Of a stretch of 52,971 bases of DNA, positions 29,120 to 38,483 are shown piece after piece. Below the pieces are notes generated by a model. It ran no database searches, was not told the DNA's origin, and saw only the letters and a list, made by a program, of their open reading frames with translations. Made by a program: the position numbers and the translations under genes. Positions within the stretch are counted from its first letter, which is position 1, and every line of letters begins with the position of its first letter. This DNA comes from Sutterella sp. (GTDB lineage: Bacteria > Pseudomonadota > Gammaproteobacteria > Burkholderiales > Burkholderiaceae_F): contig NZ_JAUNSF010000010.1 in the NCBI RefSeq assembly GCF_030539355.1, positions 1 through 52,971 on the forward strand. Direction: 5' to 3'.

Positions 29120-30485
29120 ATTCAATCTCCTTCCCGCGCTCGGCCTTTCCGCGACGATCGCGTTCTTCGCCGGCACGGCCGGCGCCGCGACCATGACCGA
29201 CGCTGCCGGGTCGGAACAGCAGCCGACTGCCATCACCGCCGAGCTTGACCGCATCGTGGCCATCGTCAACAACGACGTGATCACCGAGCACGAGCTCGAG
29301 CAGCGTGTCCACACGGTGGCCATCAACCTGCGCCGCCAGCAGATCAACCTCCCGCCGATGGAGCTGCTGCGCGCCCAGGTGCTCGAGCGCCTCATCTCCG
29401 AGCGCTCGATCCTGCAGCGCGCCCGCCAGACCGGCATCCGCGTCGATGACCAGATGGTGAACGCCTCGATCGAGCAGATCGCCCGCCAGAACAACCTCAC
29501 GGTCGAGGAGCTCCGCCAGCGTCTGCTCGCCGACGGCGTGACGTTCGCGGCCTTCCGCAACGAGATCCGCGACGAGATCACCTCGCAGCGCCTGCGCGAA
29601 CGCGAAGTGAACGAGAAGCTCGAGATCAACGAGAGCGAGATCGACGCCTTCCTCCTCGAGCAGGCCGGCTTCAAGGGCGACTCCGCGACCGAGTATCACC
29701 TCGAGCACATCCTCATTCCGGTCGAGACCGCCGAGGAGGAGGAAAGCGTGCACCGCGCCGCCGACTCGCTCGCCGAGCGCGCGAGGAACGGCGAGGACTT
29801 CGCCCAGCTCGCCGCCGCCTTCTCCCGCGCCGATGACGCGATGACGGGCGGCGACCTCGGCTGGAAGACGCTCTCCGACATGCCGGTCGCGCTCTCCGAC
29901 ATCCTGCGCGAGCGCCCGAACGAGAAGATCTACGTCTTCTCCGACAAGCGCGCCTGGCACGTCGTGAAGGTCTCCGACAAGCGCGACGGCGTTCAGGCGA
30001 AGCTCGGCGGCGGCCCGGTCGAGCAGACTCACGCCCGCCACATCCTGATGTTCGTCTCCGAGATCACGCCCGAGGGCGATGTGATCCGGCGCCTCAACGA
30101 CATCCGCAACCGCGTCCAGTCGGGAGAGGCGGACTTCGCCACGATGGCCCGCCTGCACTCCGTCGACTCGACCGCGACCCGCGGCGGTGACCTCGGCTGG
30201 CTCCAGCCCGGCGACACGGTTCCCGAGTTCGAGCAGGCCCTCGCCGGTCTCCGTCCCGGCCAGATCTCCGAGCCGGTGCGCACGCCCTACGGCTACCATC
30301 TGATCCAGGTGGTCGAGCGCCGCACCGAGAAGGAAGGCAACCCCGAACGCATGCGCGTCGCCGCCCGCCAGGCCATCCGCCAGAAGAAGCTCGCCGAGGC
30401 GAGCTACAACTGGGAGCGCGAACTGCGTGACGAGGCCTATGTTGAGATCCGTGACCCGCAGCTGAAGGAAACGCTGGGCCGCTGA
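29112..30485 (+). CDS. surA: Periplasmic chaperone and peptidyl-prolyl isomerase SurA
   Basis: A 457-residue periplasmic protein that escorts outer-membrane proteins, LptD among them, to the BAM complex. It has a signal peptide (about 1-25, GTAGAA), an N-terminal chaperone region (LDRIVAIVNNDVITEHELEQ), and two parvulin-type PpiC domains at about 190-290 and 300-405 (HILIPVE and HILMFVS starts; the second ends PYGYHLIQVVERR). Start and overlap indicate translational coupling to lptD. The lptD-surA-pdxA-rsmA order is conserved widely in proteobacteria. Confidence 0.95.
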   Translation: MTKFNLLPALGLSATIAFFAGTAGAATMTDAAGSEQQPTAITAELDRIVAIVNNDVITEHELEQRVHTVAINLRRQQINLPPMELLRAQVLERLISERSILQRARQTGIRVDDQMVNASIEQIARQNNLTVEELRQRLLADGVTFAAFRNEIRDEITSQRLREREVNEKLEINESEIDAFLLEQAGFKGDSATEYHLEHILIPVETAEEEESVHRAADSLAERARNGEDFAQLAAAFSRADDAMTGGDLGWKTLSDMPVALSDILRERPNEKIYVFSDKRAWHVVKVSDKRDGVQAKLGGGPVEQTHARHILMFVSEITPEGDVIRRLNDIRNRVQSGEADFATMARLHSVDSTATRGGDLGWLQPGDTVPEFEQALAGLRPGQISEPVRTPYGYHLIQVVERRTEKEGNPERMRVAARQAIRQKKLAEASYNWERELRDEAYVEIRDPQLKETLGR

Positions 30486-30575
30486 TTCCCGAAAAGGACT
30501 CAGGTCAACTTTTCCGACTGAGGACGGCCCCGCGGCCGTCCTCGATTTGTTTCTCCCTCCCCGATTTTTTCCGAA

Positions 30576-31559
30576 ATGACCGCCTACCCGAAGCCGCTCG
30601 CCATCACGACGGGCGAACCCGCCGGCATCGGACCGGAAGTGTCCGTGCGCGCCGCCTGGGCCGCGGAGACGCCGCTCGTCCTCGTCGGCGACCGCGGCAT
30701 GCTGCTTGAGACCGCCCGCAGACTGGGGCTTGCGCCCGAGCCCCCCGCGTGCGTCACCTTCCACCACGTGCCGCTTGGCACGACGCCCGTGCCGGGCGAG
30801 CTCTCGCTCGCCAATTCCGAATACGTGATCAGGACGCTCGCCGAGGCCCACCGGCTCGTCACCGAGGGCGCGGCGCGCGCGATCGTCACCGCCCCCGTGC
30901 AGAAGAGCATCCTCATCGAGGCCGGGCACTGCTTCACGGGCCACACGGAGTTCTTCGCCGAGGCGGCCGGCGTCTCCCGCGTCGTGATGATGCTCGTCTC
31001 CTCGCCCGAGGCGGACGCGCTGCGCGTGGCGCTCGCCACGACGCACCTGCCGCTGCGCGAGGTGCCCGACGCGATCACGCCGGACCTGCTGCGCGAGGTG
31101 CTCTCGATCCTGGTCAACGACCTCCACCGCTCCTGGGCGATCAGGAAGCCCGTCATCGCCGTCGCGGGCCTCAATCCGCACGCGGGCGAGAACGGCCACA
31201 TGGGCCGCGAGGAGATCGAGGTGATCGAGCCCGCGCTCGGCCGCGCCCGCATTCTCTTCGGCGACACGGCGGAGCTTGTCGGGCCCCTCCCCGCCGACAC
31301 GATCTTCGTTCCCTCGAAGATGAAGCGGTGGGACGCCGTCCTCTGCATGTACCATGACCAGGGGCTGCCGACCCTGAAGCACGTCGGGTTCGAGCGCGGT
31401 GTCAACGTGACGCTGGGCCTCCCCTACGTGCGCACCTCGGTCGACCACGGCACGGCGCTTGACATCGCCGGCCGCGGCATCGCCGACGCCCGCAGCATGA
31501 CCGCTGCCATTCTTCTTGCTCAAACCCTCGCAGACAACCGTGACTCAGCAATGGCTTGA
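30576..31559 (+). CDS. pdxA: 4-hydroxythreonine-4-phosphate dehydrogenase PdxA
   Basis: A 327-residue NAD-dependent dehydrogenase of vitamin B6 synthesis. It oxidises 4-phosphohydroxythreonine to a product that PdxJ condenses to pyridoxine 5'-phosphate. Visible are the start ITTGEPAGIGPE, the metal-binding histidines in GHTEF, NPHAGENG and MYHDQG, and VRTSVDHGTALDIAG near the end. It lies 90 bases after surA; the gap includes a GC-rich dyad (GGACGGCC/GGCCGTCC) that may weaken transcription between them. It overlaps rsmA by 20 bases. Confidence 0.95.
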   Translation: MTAYPKPLAITTGEPAGIGPEVSVRAAWAAETPLVLVGDRGMLLETARRLGLAPEPPACVTFHHVPLGTTPVPGELSLANSEYVIRTLAEAHRLVTEGAARAIVTAPVQKSILIEAGHCFTGHTEFFAEAAGVSRVVMMLVSSPEADALRVALATTHLPLREVPDAITPDLLREVLSILVNDLHRSWAIRKPVIAVAGLNPHAGENGHMGREEIEVIEPALGRARILFGDTAELVGPLPADTIFVPSKMKRWDAVLCMYHDQGLPTLKHVGFERGVNVTLGLPYVRTSVDHGTALDIAGRGIADARSMTAAILLAQTLADNRDSAMA

Positions 31560-32349
31560 AGGGCACCGCGCCCGCAAACGCTTCGGACAGAACTTCCTCC
31601 ACGATCACCACTGGATCGAGCGCATCGCGCGCTCGATCGACCCGAAGCCCGGTGACGCCCTGATTGAGATCGGCCCGGGCCAGGCCGCGCTCACCCGCGA
31701 GGTGATCGCCCTTGCCGGGAAGGAAACCGCCGTCGAGATCGACCGTGACCTCGCGGCCTTTCTTCGCACGCAGTTCCCGGACGGGTCGCTCGAGCTCATT
31801 GAGGCCGACGCGCTCACGCTTGACTGGGCCGGGATCAAGCCGGGCGAGCGCCTCCGCATCTTCGGCAACCTCCCCTACAACATCTCCTCGCCCATTCTCT
31901 TTGCGCTGCTCCCCGCGGCCGGCCGCGTGATCGACCAGCACTTCATGCTGCAGCGCGAGGTCGTGGACCGCATGATCGCGGGCCCGGGCTCGAAGACCTA
32001 CGGGCGCCTCTCCGTGATGCTCCAGCGCCGTTACGTCATGCACAAGCTCTTTGACGTGCCGCCCGGGGCCTTCACGCCGGCGCCGAAGGTGACCTCGTCG
32101 ATCGTGCGCATGGTGCCGCGCCCCGTCGAGTCGCTCGCCCCCGTCAACGAGGAGGTGTTCGGCGAGCTCGTCGCCGCCGCCTTCCAGCAGCGCAGGAAGA
32201 CGATGCGGAACGCCATCTCGGCCTTCCTCACCGAGGAAGGCATCCGCGCCGCGGGCATTGACCCCACGGCACGTGCCGAGACGCTCGCGGTCGAGGACTT
32301 CATCGCGCTCGCCAACGCCGCCGCTGCGGCCAGGGCAACTGCGGAATAA
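31540..32349 (+). CDS. rsmA: 16S rRNA dimethyladenosine transferase RsmA (KsgA)
   Basis: A 269-residue SAM-dependent methyltransferase that dimethylates two adjacent adenosines near the 3' end of 16S rRNA, a late step of 30S assembly. Motifs are RKRFGQNFL at the start, EIGPGQAALT for SAM, and the catalytic NLPYNISSPI. I choose a GTG at 31540 (protein beginning MTQQWLEGHRARKRFGQ) because it matches known KsgA starts; a TTG at 31516 would add eight residues. It overlaps the end of pdxA. It converges with the peptidase gene at 32357, leaving seven bases and no terminator. Confidence 0.93.
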   Translation: MTQQWLEGHRARKRFGQNFLHDHHWIERIARSIDPKPGDALIEIGPGQAALTREVIALAGKETAVEIDRDLAAFLRTQFPDGSLELIEADALTLDWAGIKPGERLRIFGNLPYNISSPILFALLPAAGRVIDQHFMLQREVVDRMIAGPGSKTYGRLSVMLQRRYVMHKLFDVPPGAFTPAPKVTSSIVRMVPRPVESLAPVNEEVFGELVAAAFQQRRKTMRNAISAFLTEEGIRAAGIDPTARAETLAVEDFIALANAAAAARATAE

Positions 32350-32356
32350 ACCCGCC

Positions 32357-33109
32357 TCAGAGGTCGTGAAGCAGTTCGTCGGGCTTCCTCGCCCGCATCT
32401 GCTTCTCGGCCTCTTCCCATCCGGGACAGATGCGCCCCACCTCGGCCCAGAAGCGCGCCGAGTGATTGAACTCCACGAGATGCGCGAGTTCGTGGGCGAT
32501 CACGTATTCGATCTCGCCGTCGGTGAGCGCCATCATGCGCCACGTGAGGCGAATGCTGCCCTTCGCCGAGCAGCTTCCCCAGCGCCCGCGCGCTGAGGTG
32601 ATGGAGATCCTGAAGGGCAGGCGCTGCGGCAGATGCGAGGCGTCGCCGATCAACCGCGTGAAGCACGCGTTGAAGACGCGGTCGGCCTCTTCCTTGAGCA
32701 TTCCGACGAGCTCATCACGGATCTTCTCCTTCGGCGCATCAGCCGGGCTTTTAAGCCAGAGCTCCAGTTTCCCGTCGCCCATCGGCATCTTGACGCAGGT
32801 CTTCATCCCGAGCCTCAGCACGGCCCTGCCGCCGCGCCAGGGGATCTCAACGCCGTCGGAGAGCCGGTCAGCCGTGAGCCGCGGTCTCTGCTCCTCGCCA
32901 GGCCTGATCTGCGCGAGCACCCAGTCCGCGCTCCTGAGGATGAAGGCCTCTATTTCCCGGCGCGTCGTTCCCGGAGGAACGCGGGCCTCGAGGGCGCCGC
33001 CCACGGCATAGAGAGAAAGTCTGCGGCGGCGGCCGTTCTCACGGATCACGTAGGGAATTCGCACGCCGCGAATCTCCACGCTCTGCGGATCGAGGTTACG
33101 TGAATTCAA
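32357..33109 (-). CDS. YgjP-like metallopeptidase (DUF45/M48-type, HExxH)
   Basis: A 250-residue cytosolic protein of the YgjP/DUF45 family of zinc metallopeptidase-like proteins. An N-terminal basic beta-alpha module (about 16-68: RRRRLSLYAVGG, then PPGTTRREIEAFI and SADWV) precedes a linker and the catalytic domain with HELAH at 206-210 and the third ligand H216. Its substrate is unknown; database names such as UTP pyrophosphatase are not supported by anything visible. The start is a TTG with AAGGG eight bases upstream, and only two bases separate it from the stop of the repeat-protein gene, so translation is probably coupled. It is the last gene of glyQ-glyS-plsC-repeat protein-peptidase. 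Confidence 0.85.
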   Translation of the reverse strand: MNSRNLDPQSVEIRGVRIPYVIRENGRRRRLSLYAVGGALEARVPPGTTRREIEAFILRSADWVLAQIRPGEEQRPRLTADRLSDGVEIPWRGGRAVLRLGMKTCVKMPMGDGKLELWLKSPADAPKEKIRDELVGMLKEEADRVFNACFTRLIGDASHLPQRLPFRISITSARGRWGSCSAKGSIRLTWRMMALTDGEIEYVIAHELAHLVEFNHSARFWAEVGRICPGWEEAEKQMRARKPDELLHDL

Positions 33110-33111
33110 GA

Positions 33112-34401
33112 TTACGACCCTTCAGAGACTTTCTTTTTTAGGCGTCCCATTACAGTTCCCGTAGCCAGATAAAATTCTTCACGGGAACTGAATCTCGAAC
33201 GCGCATCGATCAGCATTGCCTTTAATTCCGGCAACTCCGGAATATCGGGGAACATGCTTCTAAGATGCCGTTCCTTTCTTTTAAGCCATTTTCTCGGCGT
33301 ATCTTCCGGACTGAACGGACCGAGCCACAGCATGATTGTCCTTGCCATTCCGTTCACCGAATAGAGGCTTCTTCTCAGACGCGCATCCCGGGATACCAGT
33401 ACTGCAACCTTTAGATCCGCCAGGTCGTACTCGAAAGCCCACATCTTGTCCGGCAACGGGCGAGGAGAAACGCTGTCTGAAGAGTCCTGCACGGTAATTC
33501 CCTGCAGATCCAGATTGCTGCGCATGAAATTTATTGTTCTCTCCTCCTGCAAGATTTCAATCGCCCGCGATCTTGTCATTCCCTTGGGCACAGTAAAACG
33601 GAAGACCCCGGTTACATTGTCAAGTCCGCCATCAGGGGTTTCTTCCGTGTCCAAATATTCCAGAACCACCCTGTGTCTTCCCCACGGCATCTTCAGAAGC
33701 ACTGCTTCCTTCTTGCTTCCATACCAAAACTGATCTTTATGATCCTCGCGAAGCAGTTCCCTCCAATCTGACTTCAGCGTCCTGATCATCACGCACTGAG
33801 CCCATTCCCCGCAGAATTTCCGGTACAGCGATTCCAGTTCTTCGTCAGAGACTATCGGACTCTCCTTCCTCTCCGGCGTTTCACTTGTCTCATTTCGTGC
33901 CGAGAGCGAGCCCTGTTCGGACGGCCTGCTGCCTGCGATCCACTCCCCCTTCCTATCCAGCCACTTCATGACAGCCGACTCGGATGTCCAGGGATCCATT
34001 TCAACCGTCAGAATTGAGGGCTCCGTCCATTCCGGTCTTATCGACTCAAGGCGGCTGTTTCTTACCAGCCTGACCTCCGTCATCACCCCGCCGATCTCGC
34101 GTCGGACAACATTGATCCCCCTGCTGACGGCGCATTTCTCCAAGGCATCAAACGACTCCTCAGGCGAAATGCCTGCCCGACCGAGTTCTCCGTAAACCCA
34201 GTCGGCATTCTCGGACACATACCCGATCACGCGCTCCCTTGTCAGTCCATCAGAGGCCGTCATGTAAAGGCGCCCTGTCATCGCAGTATCCACGCGGAGT
34301 GTGCTGGTCTTTGTACGTCCGCTGCGAATGATCAGCACTCGGAACGTCCCTTTGGGCGTTGCGACGGCAATTATTTCCTTTCTCGGCAGTCTGAACGGCA
34401 T
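33112..34401 (-). CDS. Unrecognised protein with four copies of the YgjP N-terminal module, no catalytic site
   Basis: I do not recognise this 429-residue protein as a whole. It contains four diverged copies of the N-terminal module of the adjacent peptidase, at about residues 20-73, 108-157, 243-295 and 331-383. In the peptidase the module reads P-x-G-x-T-R-x-x-I-x-x-F-I-x5-W-V. Copy 1 keeps GLTRERVIGYV and ADWV; copy 3 keeps PKGMTRSRA; copy 4 keeps SLYSVNG against SLYAVGG; copies 2 and 4 keep the aromatic at the same spacing (W147, W372). There is no HExxH, signal peptide or membrane segment. Base composition is visibly lower in G+C: 33601-33660 is 30/60 and 33841-33900 is 31/60, against 39/60 in glyS at 35341-35400. 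The ATG at 34401 leaves 11 bases to plsC. Confidence 0.8.
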   Translation of the reverse strand: MPFRLPRKEIIAVATPKGTFRVLIIRSGRTKTSTLRVDTAMTGRLYMTASDGLTRERVIGYVSENADWVYGELGRAGISPEESFDALEKCAVSRGINVVRREIGGVMTEVRLVRNSRLESIRPEWTEPSILTVEMDPWTSESAVMKWLDRKGEWIAGSRPSEQGSLSARNETSETPERKESPIVSDEELESLYRKFCGEWAQCVMIRTLKSDWRELLREDHKDQFWYGSKKEAVLLKMPWGRHRVVLEYLDTEETPDGGLDNVTGVFRFTVPKGMTRSRAIEILQEERTINFMRSNLDLQGITVQDSSDSVSPRPLPDKMWAFEYDLADLKVAVLVSRDARLRRSLYSVNGMARTIMLWLGPFSPEDTPRKWLKRKERHLRSMFPDIPELPELKAMLIDARSRFSSREEFYLATGTVMGRLKKKVSEGS

Positions 34402-34412
34402 GGTGCTTTTTC

Positions 34413-35132
34413 TCAGCGAAGCTTCACATTGGCCTCGATCCACTGCTCGACCTCGTCGGTCACCTCGTGCGGATCACGGCCCTTGGTCTCAATGACAGGC
34501 CCCACGACCACGTCGATCGTGCCGGGAATCTTGGCGACGCTGTTCTTCGGCCAGCAGTAGCCGGCGTTGTGCGCGACCGGCAGGACGGGAAGGCCCAGGG
34601 CGCAGGCGAAGCGCGCGCCGCCCGTCTTCCAGCGGACGTGCTCGCCCGGCGGCACGCGCGTGCCCTCGGGGAAGAGCGTGATCCACCAGCCGCGCTTCTC
34701 GAACTCGGGACCGCGGCTCATGACCTGCTCGAAGGCCTTCCTGCCCTTGCCGCGGTCGATCGCCATCATGTTCATGCTCTTGAGCGCCCAGCCGAAGAAC
34801 GGAAGCAGGTGGAGCGACTTCTTGTAGATGAAGCAGGGCGGGTGCCTCAGGTAGGCGCCGAGCCAGAAGGGATCCCAGGCCGACTGGTGCTTCGCGAGCA
34901 CGACCACGGGGTAGTCGGGCATGTTCTCAAGGCCCGAGGCGCGGTAGTCCACCCCGCAGGTGACCTTGAGGAGCCAGAGGATCATCTTCGCCCAGGGGCG
35001 GCAGACGAGCTCGTAGCGGCGCTCGTAGCTCATGAAGGGCCACGTCACGAGGAGCGCGGCCGTGAGCAGGATGACGGTCACCGAGAAGAGCAGATAGAAG
35101 AGCCATCCGCGCAGCGTGTGGATGAAATTCAT
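34413..35132 (-). CDS. plsC: 1-acyl-sn-glycerol-3-phosphate acyltransferase (PlsC family)
   Basis: A 239-residue membrane-bound acyltransferase making phosphatidic acid from lysophosphatidic acid. One N-terminal membrane segment (about 8-35) is followed by the catalytic HQSAWD (HX4D) near residue 80 and the substrate motif FPEGTR near 153. I use the ATG giving MNFIHTLRGW, with GGGGA upstream, rather than a TTG eight codons earlier. In related bacteria gmhB commonly lies between glyS and plsC; here the 151-base gap to glyS contains no gene. Confidence 0.9.
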   Translation of the reverse strand: MNFIHTLRGWLFYLLFSVTVILLTAALLVTWPFMSYERRYELVCRPWAKMILWLLKVTCGVDYRASGLENMPDYPVVVLAKHQSAWDPFWLGAYLRHPPCFIYKKSLHLLPFFGWALKSMNMMAIDRGKGRKAFEQVMSRGPEFEKRGWWITLFPEGTRVPPGEHVRWKTGGARFACALGLPVLPVAHNAGYCWPKNSVAKIPGTIDVVVGPVIETKGRDPHEVTDEVEQWIEANVKLR

Positions 35133-35283
35133 GAGACTGAAATCCCCATAAAGCAAAGGCCCGCGCCGCCCATAAACCCTCCCGCCGGCGACTGCGGAGA
35201 AGATTATCAGAAGCGGGCCGCGGGCCCTCGGAACTCTTTCTGACGAGGCCGCCCGGGGCGGCCCCGCTCAAAAGAGGGATGGA

Positions 35284-37374
35284 TTACTTCGCGAGGCGGG
35301 CGATTTCCGCGACGCGGTTCATCACGCCGTAGAGGCGCGAGAGAAGCGCGAGACGGTTCGCACGGAGCGCGGGATCCTCGGCGTTCACCATGACCTTCTC
35401 GAAGAAGGCGTCGACGGGGGCGCGCAGCGCCGCGATCGCGACGAGCATGTCCTCGAAGCGACCCTCGGCGTAGAGCGCCTCGGCCTTCGGCTCGACCTCG
35501 GTGAGGGCGGCGAAGAGCGCACGCTCCTCGGCCTCGGTGAGAAGCGACTCGTTGACCGTGCTCTCGACCACGCCCTCGGCCTTGCGCAGGATGTTGCCGA
35601 TGCGCTTGTTGGCGGCGGTGAGGGACTCGGCCTCGGGAAGCTGCATGAAGGCCTGGAGGGCCGCCACGCGGGCCGGGATGTCGGCGAGCTTCGCGGGGTT
35701 GAGGGCGAGGATGGCGTCGGCTTCCTGGGCGGAGGCGCCGCGGTCGCGGAGCATCACGCGCAGACGGTCGGCGAAGAACTCGAGGAGCGCGGCACGGTTG
35801 TCCGTGACGCCCGCGACGGTCTGCTCGGCCGCCCAGGCCGCGTCGATCATCTCGGGGAGGCTCACGTCGAGCTGCTTCTCAATGAGCATGCGAAGGACGC
35901 CGAGCGCATGACGGCGCAGCGCGAACGGATCCTTCTCACCGGTCGGGAGCTGGCCGATGCCGAAGAGGCCCACGAGGGTCTCGAGCTTGTCGGCGAGCGC
36001 GACGGCGAGGCTCACGGGCGTCGAGGGAAGCTCGTCGCCGGCGTAGCGGGGCTGGTAGTGCTCGCGGATCGCGAGGGCCACGTCGGCCGGTTCGCCGTCG
36101 TGACGGGCGTAGTACTCGCCCATGATGCCCTGGAGCTCGGGGAACTCGCCCACCATCAGCGTGCGGAGGTCAGCCTTCGCAAGGGTGGCGGCGCGCTCGG
36201 CCTGCGTGCGGTCCGCACCGATCAGATCGGCGATGCCGCCCGCGATCGCGCGCACGCGGAGCATGCGCTCGTGCTGGCTGCCGAGCTTGTTGTGGTAGAC
36301 GACGTGCTCAAGGCCTTCGACGCGGCTCTCGAGCGTGTGGAGCTGATCCTGGTCGTAGAAGAACTTCGCGTCGGCGAGGCGGGCGCGGACCACGCGGGCG
36401 TTGCCCTCGCTGATCGCCTTGCCGCCGTCCTTGGCGACGAGCTGGCTGACGAGGAGGAAGCGGTTCATGAGCTTGCCCTCGGCGTCGCGCAGCGCGAAGT
36501 ACTTCTGATTGAGCTGCATCGTGAGAATGAGGCATTCCTCGGGAACCGAGAGGAACTCCTTCTCGAACGTGCTCTCATAGATCACCGGCCACTCGGTCAG
36601 AGCCGTGACTTCCTCAAGGAGGTCCTCGGGCATGATCGCGGTGGCGGAGAGCGCGGCGGCGCGCTCTTCGAGCTGAGCCTTGATCTCGTCGCGGCGGGCG
36701 TCGAAGCTCGGGTTGACCTTGACCGAGTTCATCACGGACTCGTAGGCGTCGGCATTCGGGATCTCGACGGGCTCGGGCGCGTGGAAGCGGTGACCGCGCG
36801 TCGTGCGGCCGGACTTGAGGCCGAAGAGTTCGACCGGGACGATCTCGGCGCCGTAGAGGGCCGTGAGATAGCGGACCGGGCGGACGAAGGAGACCGTGGT
36901 CTCGCCGTCGGCGAGCTGGTAGGTCATGACCTTCGGGATCGGGAGGTGCTTGACGGCGTAGTCAAGGGCCTTCTGAAGGGCCGGGGCGAGCTCGACGCCC
37001 GGACGGACGCCTTCGTAGACGAGCTGTTCGTTCTTGCCGTCGGAGACGCGCTCGAGCTTGGCGACATCGCAGGTGATGCCGAGCGCGGCCATCTTCTTCA
37101 CGAGGGCGGGCGTGGCGGAGCCGTCGGCGGCGATGCCGACCTTGACCGGCACGAGCTTCTGGCGGAAGGTCTCGTCCGGGCTCTTGGCGCGGACGTCCGT
37201 GATGTGCACGGCGAGGCGGCGCGGGGCGCCGTAGGCCTTGACCTGGCTCGAGGCCTCGAGGAAGTGACCTTCCTCAAGGCTCTTCCTCACACCCTCGGCA
37301 AACGCGTCGGAGAGCTTGCGGAGCGCCTTCGGCGGGAGTTCCTCGGTCTGCAATTCAACGAGAAGATTCGTCAT
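35284..37374 (-). CDS. glyS: Glycyl-tRNA synthetase beta subunit
   Basis: A 696-residue beta subunit of the alpha2beta2 glycyl-tRNA synthetase. It begins with LLVELQTEELPPKAL, typical for GlyS, and ends with the helical anticodon-binding region (about 570-690). The central HD-like segment and GEFPELQGIMGEYYA are also visible. It binds tRNA while GlyQ carries the active site. It follows glyQ by 26 bases and is surely cotranscribed. Length is normal. Confidence 0.96.
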   Translation of the reverse strand: MTNLLVELQTEELPPKALRKLSDAFAEGVRKSLEEGHFLEASSQVKAYGAPRRLAVHITDVRAKSPDETFRQKLVPVKVGIAADGSATPALVKKMAALGITCDVAKLERVSDGKNEQLVYEGVRPGVELAPALQKALDYAVKHLPIPKVMTYQLADGETTVSFVRPVRYLTALYGAEIVPVELFGLKSGRTTRGHRFHAPEPVEIPNADAYESVMNSVKVNPSFDARRDEIKAQLEERAAALSATAIMPEDLLEEVTALTEWPVIYESTFEKEFLSVPEECLILTMQLNQKYFALRDAEGKLMNRFLLVSQLVAKDGGKAISEGNARVVRARLADAKFFYDQDQLHTLESRVEGLEHVVYHNKLGSQHERMLRVRAIAGGIADLIGADRTQAERAATLAKADLRTLMVGEFPELQGIMGEYYARHDGEPADVALAIREHYQPRYAGDELPSTPVSLAVALADKLETLVGLFGIGQLPTGEKDPFALRRHALGVLRMLIEKQLDVSLPEMIDAAWAAEQTVAGVTDNRAALLEFFADRLRVMLRDRGASAQEADAILALNPAKLADIPARVAALQAFMQLPEAESLTAANKRIGNILRKAEGVVESTVNESLLTEAEERALFAALTEVEPKAEALYAEGRFEDMLVAIAALRAPVDAFFEKVMVNAEDPALRANRLALLSRLYGVMNRVAEIARLAK

Positions 37375-37400
37375 TTTGTTCTTTTCTCCTTCCTTGTCGA

Positions 37401-38312
37401 TCAGCAGGCCGCGGGCTTGCGCAGCATCGGGAAGCCGAGGCGTTCACGCGAGTCGTAGTAGCTCTGGGCGACGTTCCTCGAAATGGCACGGATGCGGGCG
37501 ATGTAGTGCGCGCGTTCCGTCACCGAGATCGCGCCGTGGGCGTCGAGCAGGTTGAAGGTATGGCCGGCCTTGAGAACCATCTCGTAGGCCGGGAGGGCGA
37601 GGTTGAGATCCATCAGGCGCTTCGCCTCGGTCTCGTAGTAGTCGAACTGGCCGAGAAGCTTCTGGCAGTCGCTCGCCTCGAAGTTGTAGGTCGACTGCTC
37701 CACCTCGTTTTGGTGGAAGACGTCGCCGTAGGTGAGCTTGCGCTCGGAGCCGTCGGGCTCCTTCCAGGTCGTGAAGACGAGGTCGAAGACGTTGTCGCAG
37801 TTCTGCAGGTACATCGTCAGACGCTCGAGACCGTAGGTGATCTCACCGGTGATCGGCTTGCACTCGAGGCCGCCGACCTGCTGGAAGTAGGTGAACTGCG
37901 TCACTTCCATGCCGTTCATCCAGACTTCCCAGCCGAGACCCCAGGCGCCCAAGGTCGGGTTCTCCCAGTTGTCCTCGACGAAGCGGATGTCGTTCACCTC
38001 GGTGTCGACGCCAAGGGCGCGGAGCGAGCCGAGGTAGAGGTCAACGATGTTCGTGGGGGCGGGCTTCAGCACGACCTGGTACTGGTGATGCTGGTGCAGG
38101 CGGTTGGGGTTCTCGCCGTAGCGGCCGTCCTTCGGACGGCGCGAGGGCTGGACGTACGCGGCACGCCAGGGCTCGGGGCCGAGGGCGCGCAGGAACGTGG
38201 CGGTGTGGGAGGTGCCGGCGCCGACCTCCATGTCGATCGGCTGCAGCAGCGCGCAGCCCTGCCGGTTCCAGTATTCCTGCAGGCGCAGGATCACTTCCTG
38301 AAAAGTAATCAT
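37401..38312 (-). CDS. glyQ: Glycyl-tRNA synthetase alpha subunit
   Basis: A 303-residue class II synthetase subunit holding the glycine-activating site. The start [20 protein letters not shown] and the segments [18 protein letters not shown] and [10 protein letters not shown] are family hallmarks; length equals that of E. coli GlyQ. Fifty-eight in-frame residues upstream are not homologous and are excluded. It opens the operon glyQ-glyS-plsC-repeat protein-peptidase. The 264 bases upstream hold the porin terminator and no gene. Confidence 0.97.
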   Translation of the reverse strand: MITFQEVILRLQEYWNRQGCALLQPIDMEVGAGTSHTATFLRALGPEPWRAAYVQPSRRPKDGRYGENPNRLHQHHQYQVVLKPAPTNIVDLYLGSLRALGVDTEVNDIRFVEDNWENPTLGAWGLGWEVWMNGMEVTQFTYFQQVGGLECKPITGEITYGLERLTMYLQNCDNVFDLVFTTWKEPDGSERKLTYGDVFHQNEVEQSTYNFEASDCQKLLGQFDYYETEAKRLMDLNLALPAYEMVLKAGHTFNLLDAHGAISVTERAHYIARIRAISRNVAQSYYDSRERLGFPMLRKPAAC

Positions 38313-38483
38313 TGTCTTGTCCGCACCGCTCTGGCGGGCGGCGCTTGAGTGAAAGGAAAGAGCCGCCCCGGGGTTCGAAGCGGCGTTTCGAGCAAATATT
38401 GAATTATACGAGGCCCGCCCGGGGCTTCGCGACCCTCGGCGCCCGTCTTCAGGCCGGAACCGTCCGCCAGTGTGGACAGCACC

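Noticed and set aside
32350-32356. A search for a terminator between convergent rsmA and the peptidase gene
   Set aside because: Only seven bases separate the genes and no hairpin with a T run is visible across the junction; either transcripts overlap or termination lies inside a gene.
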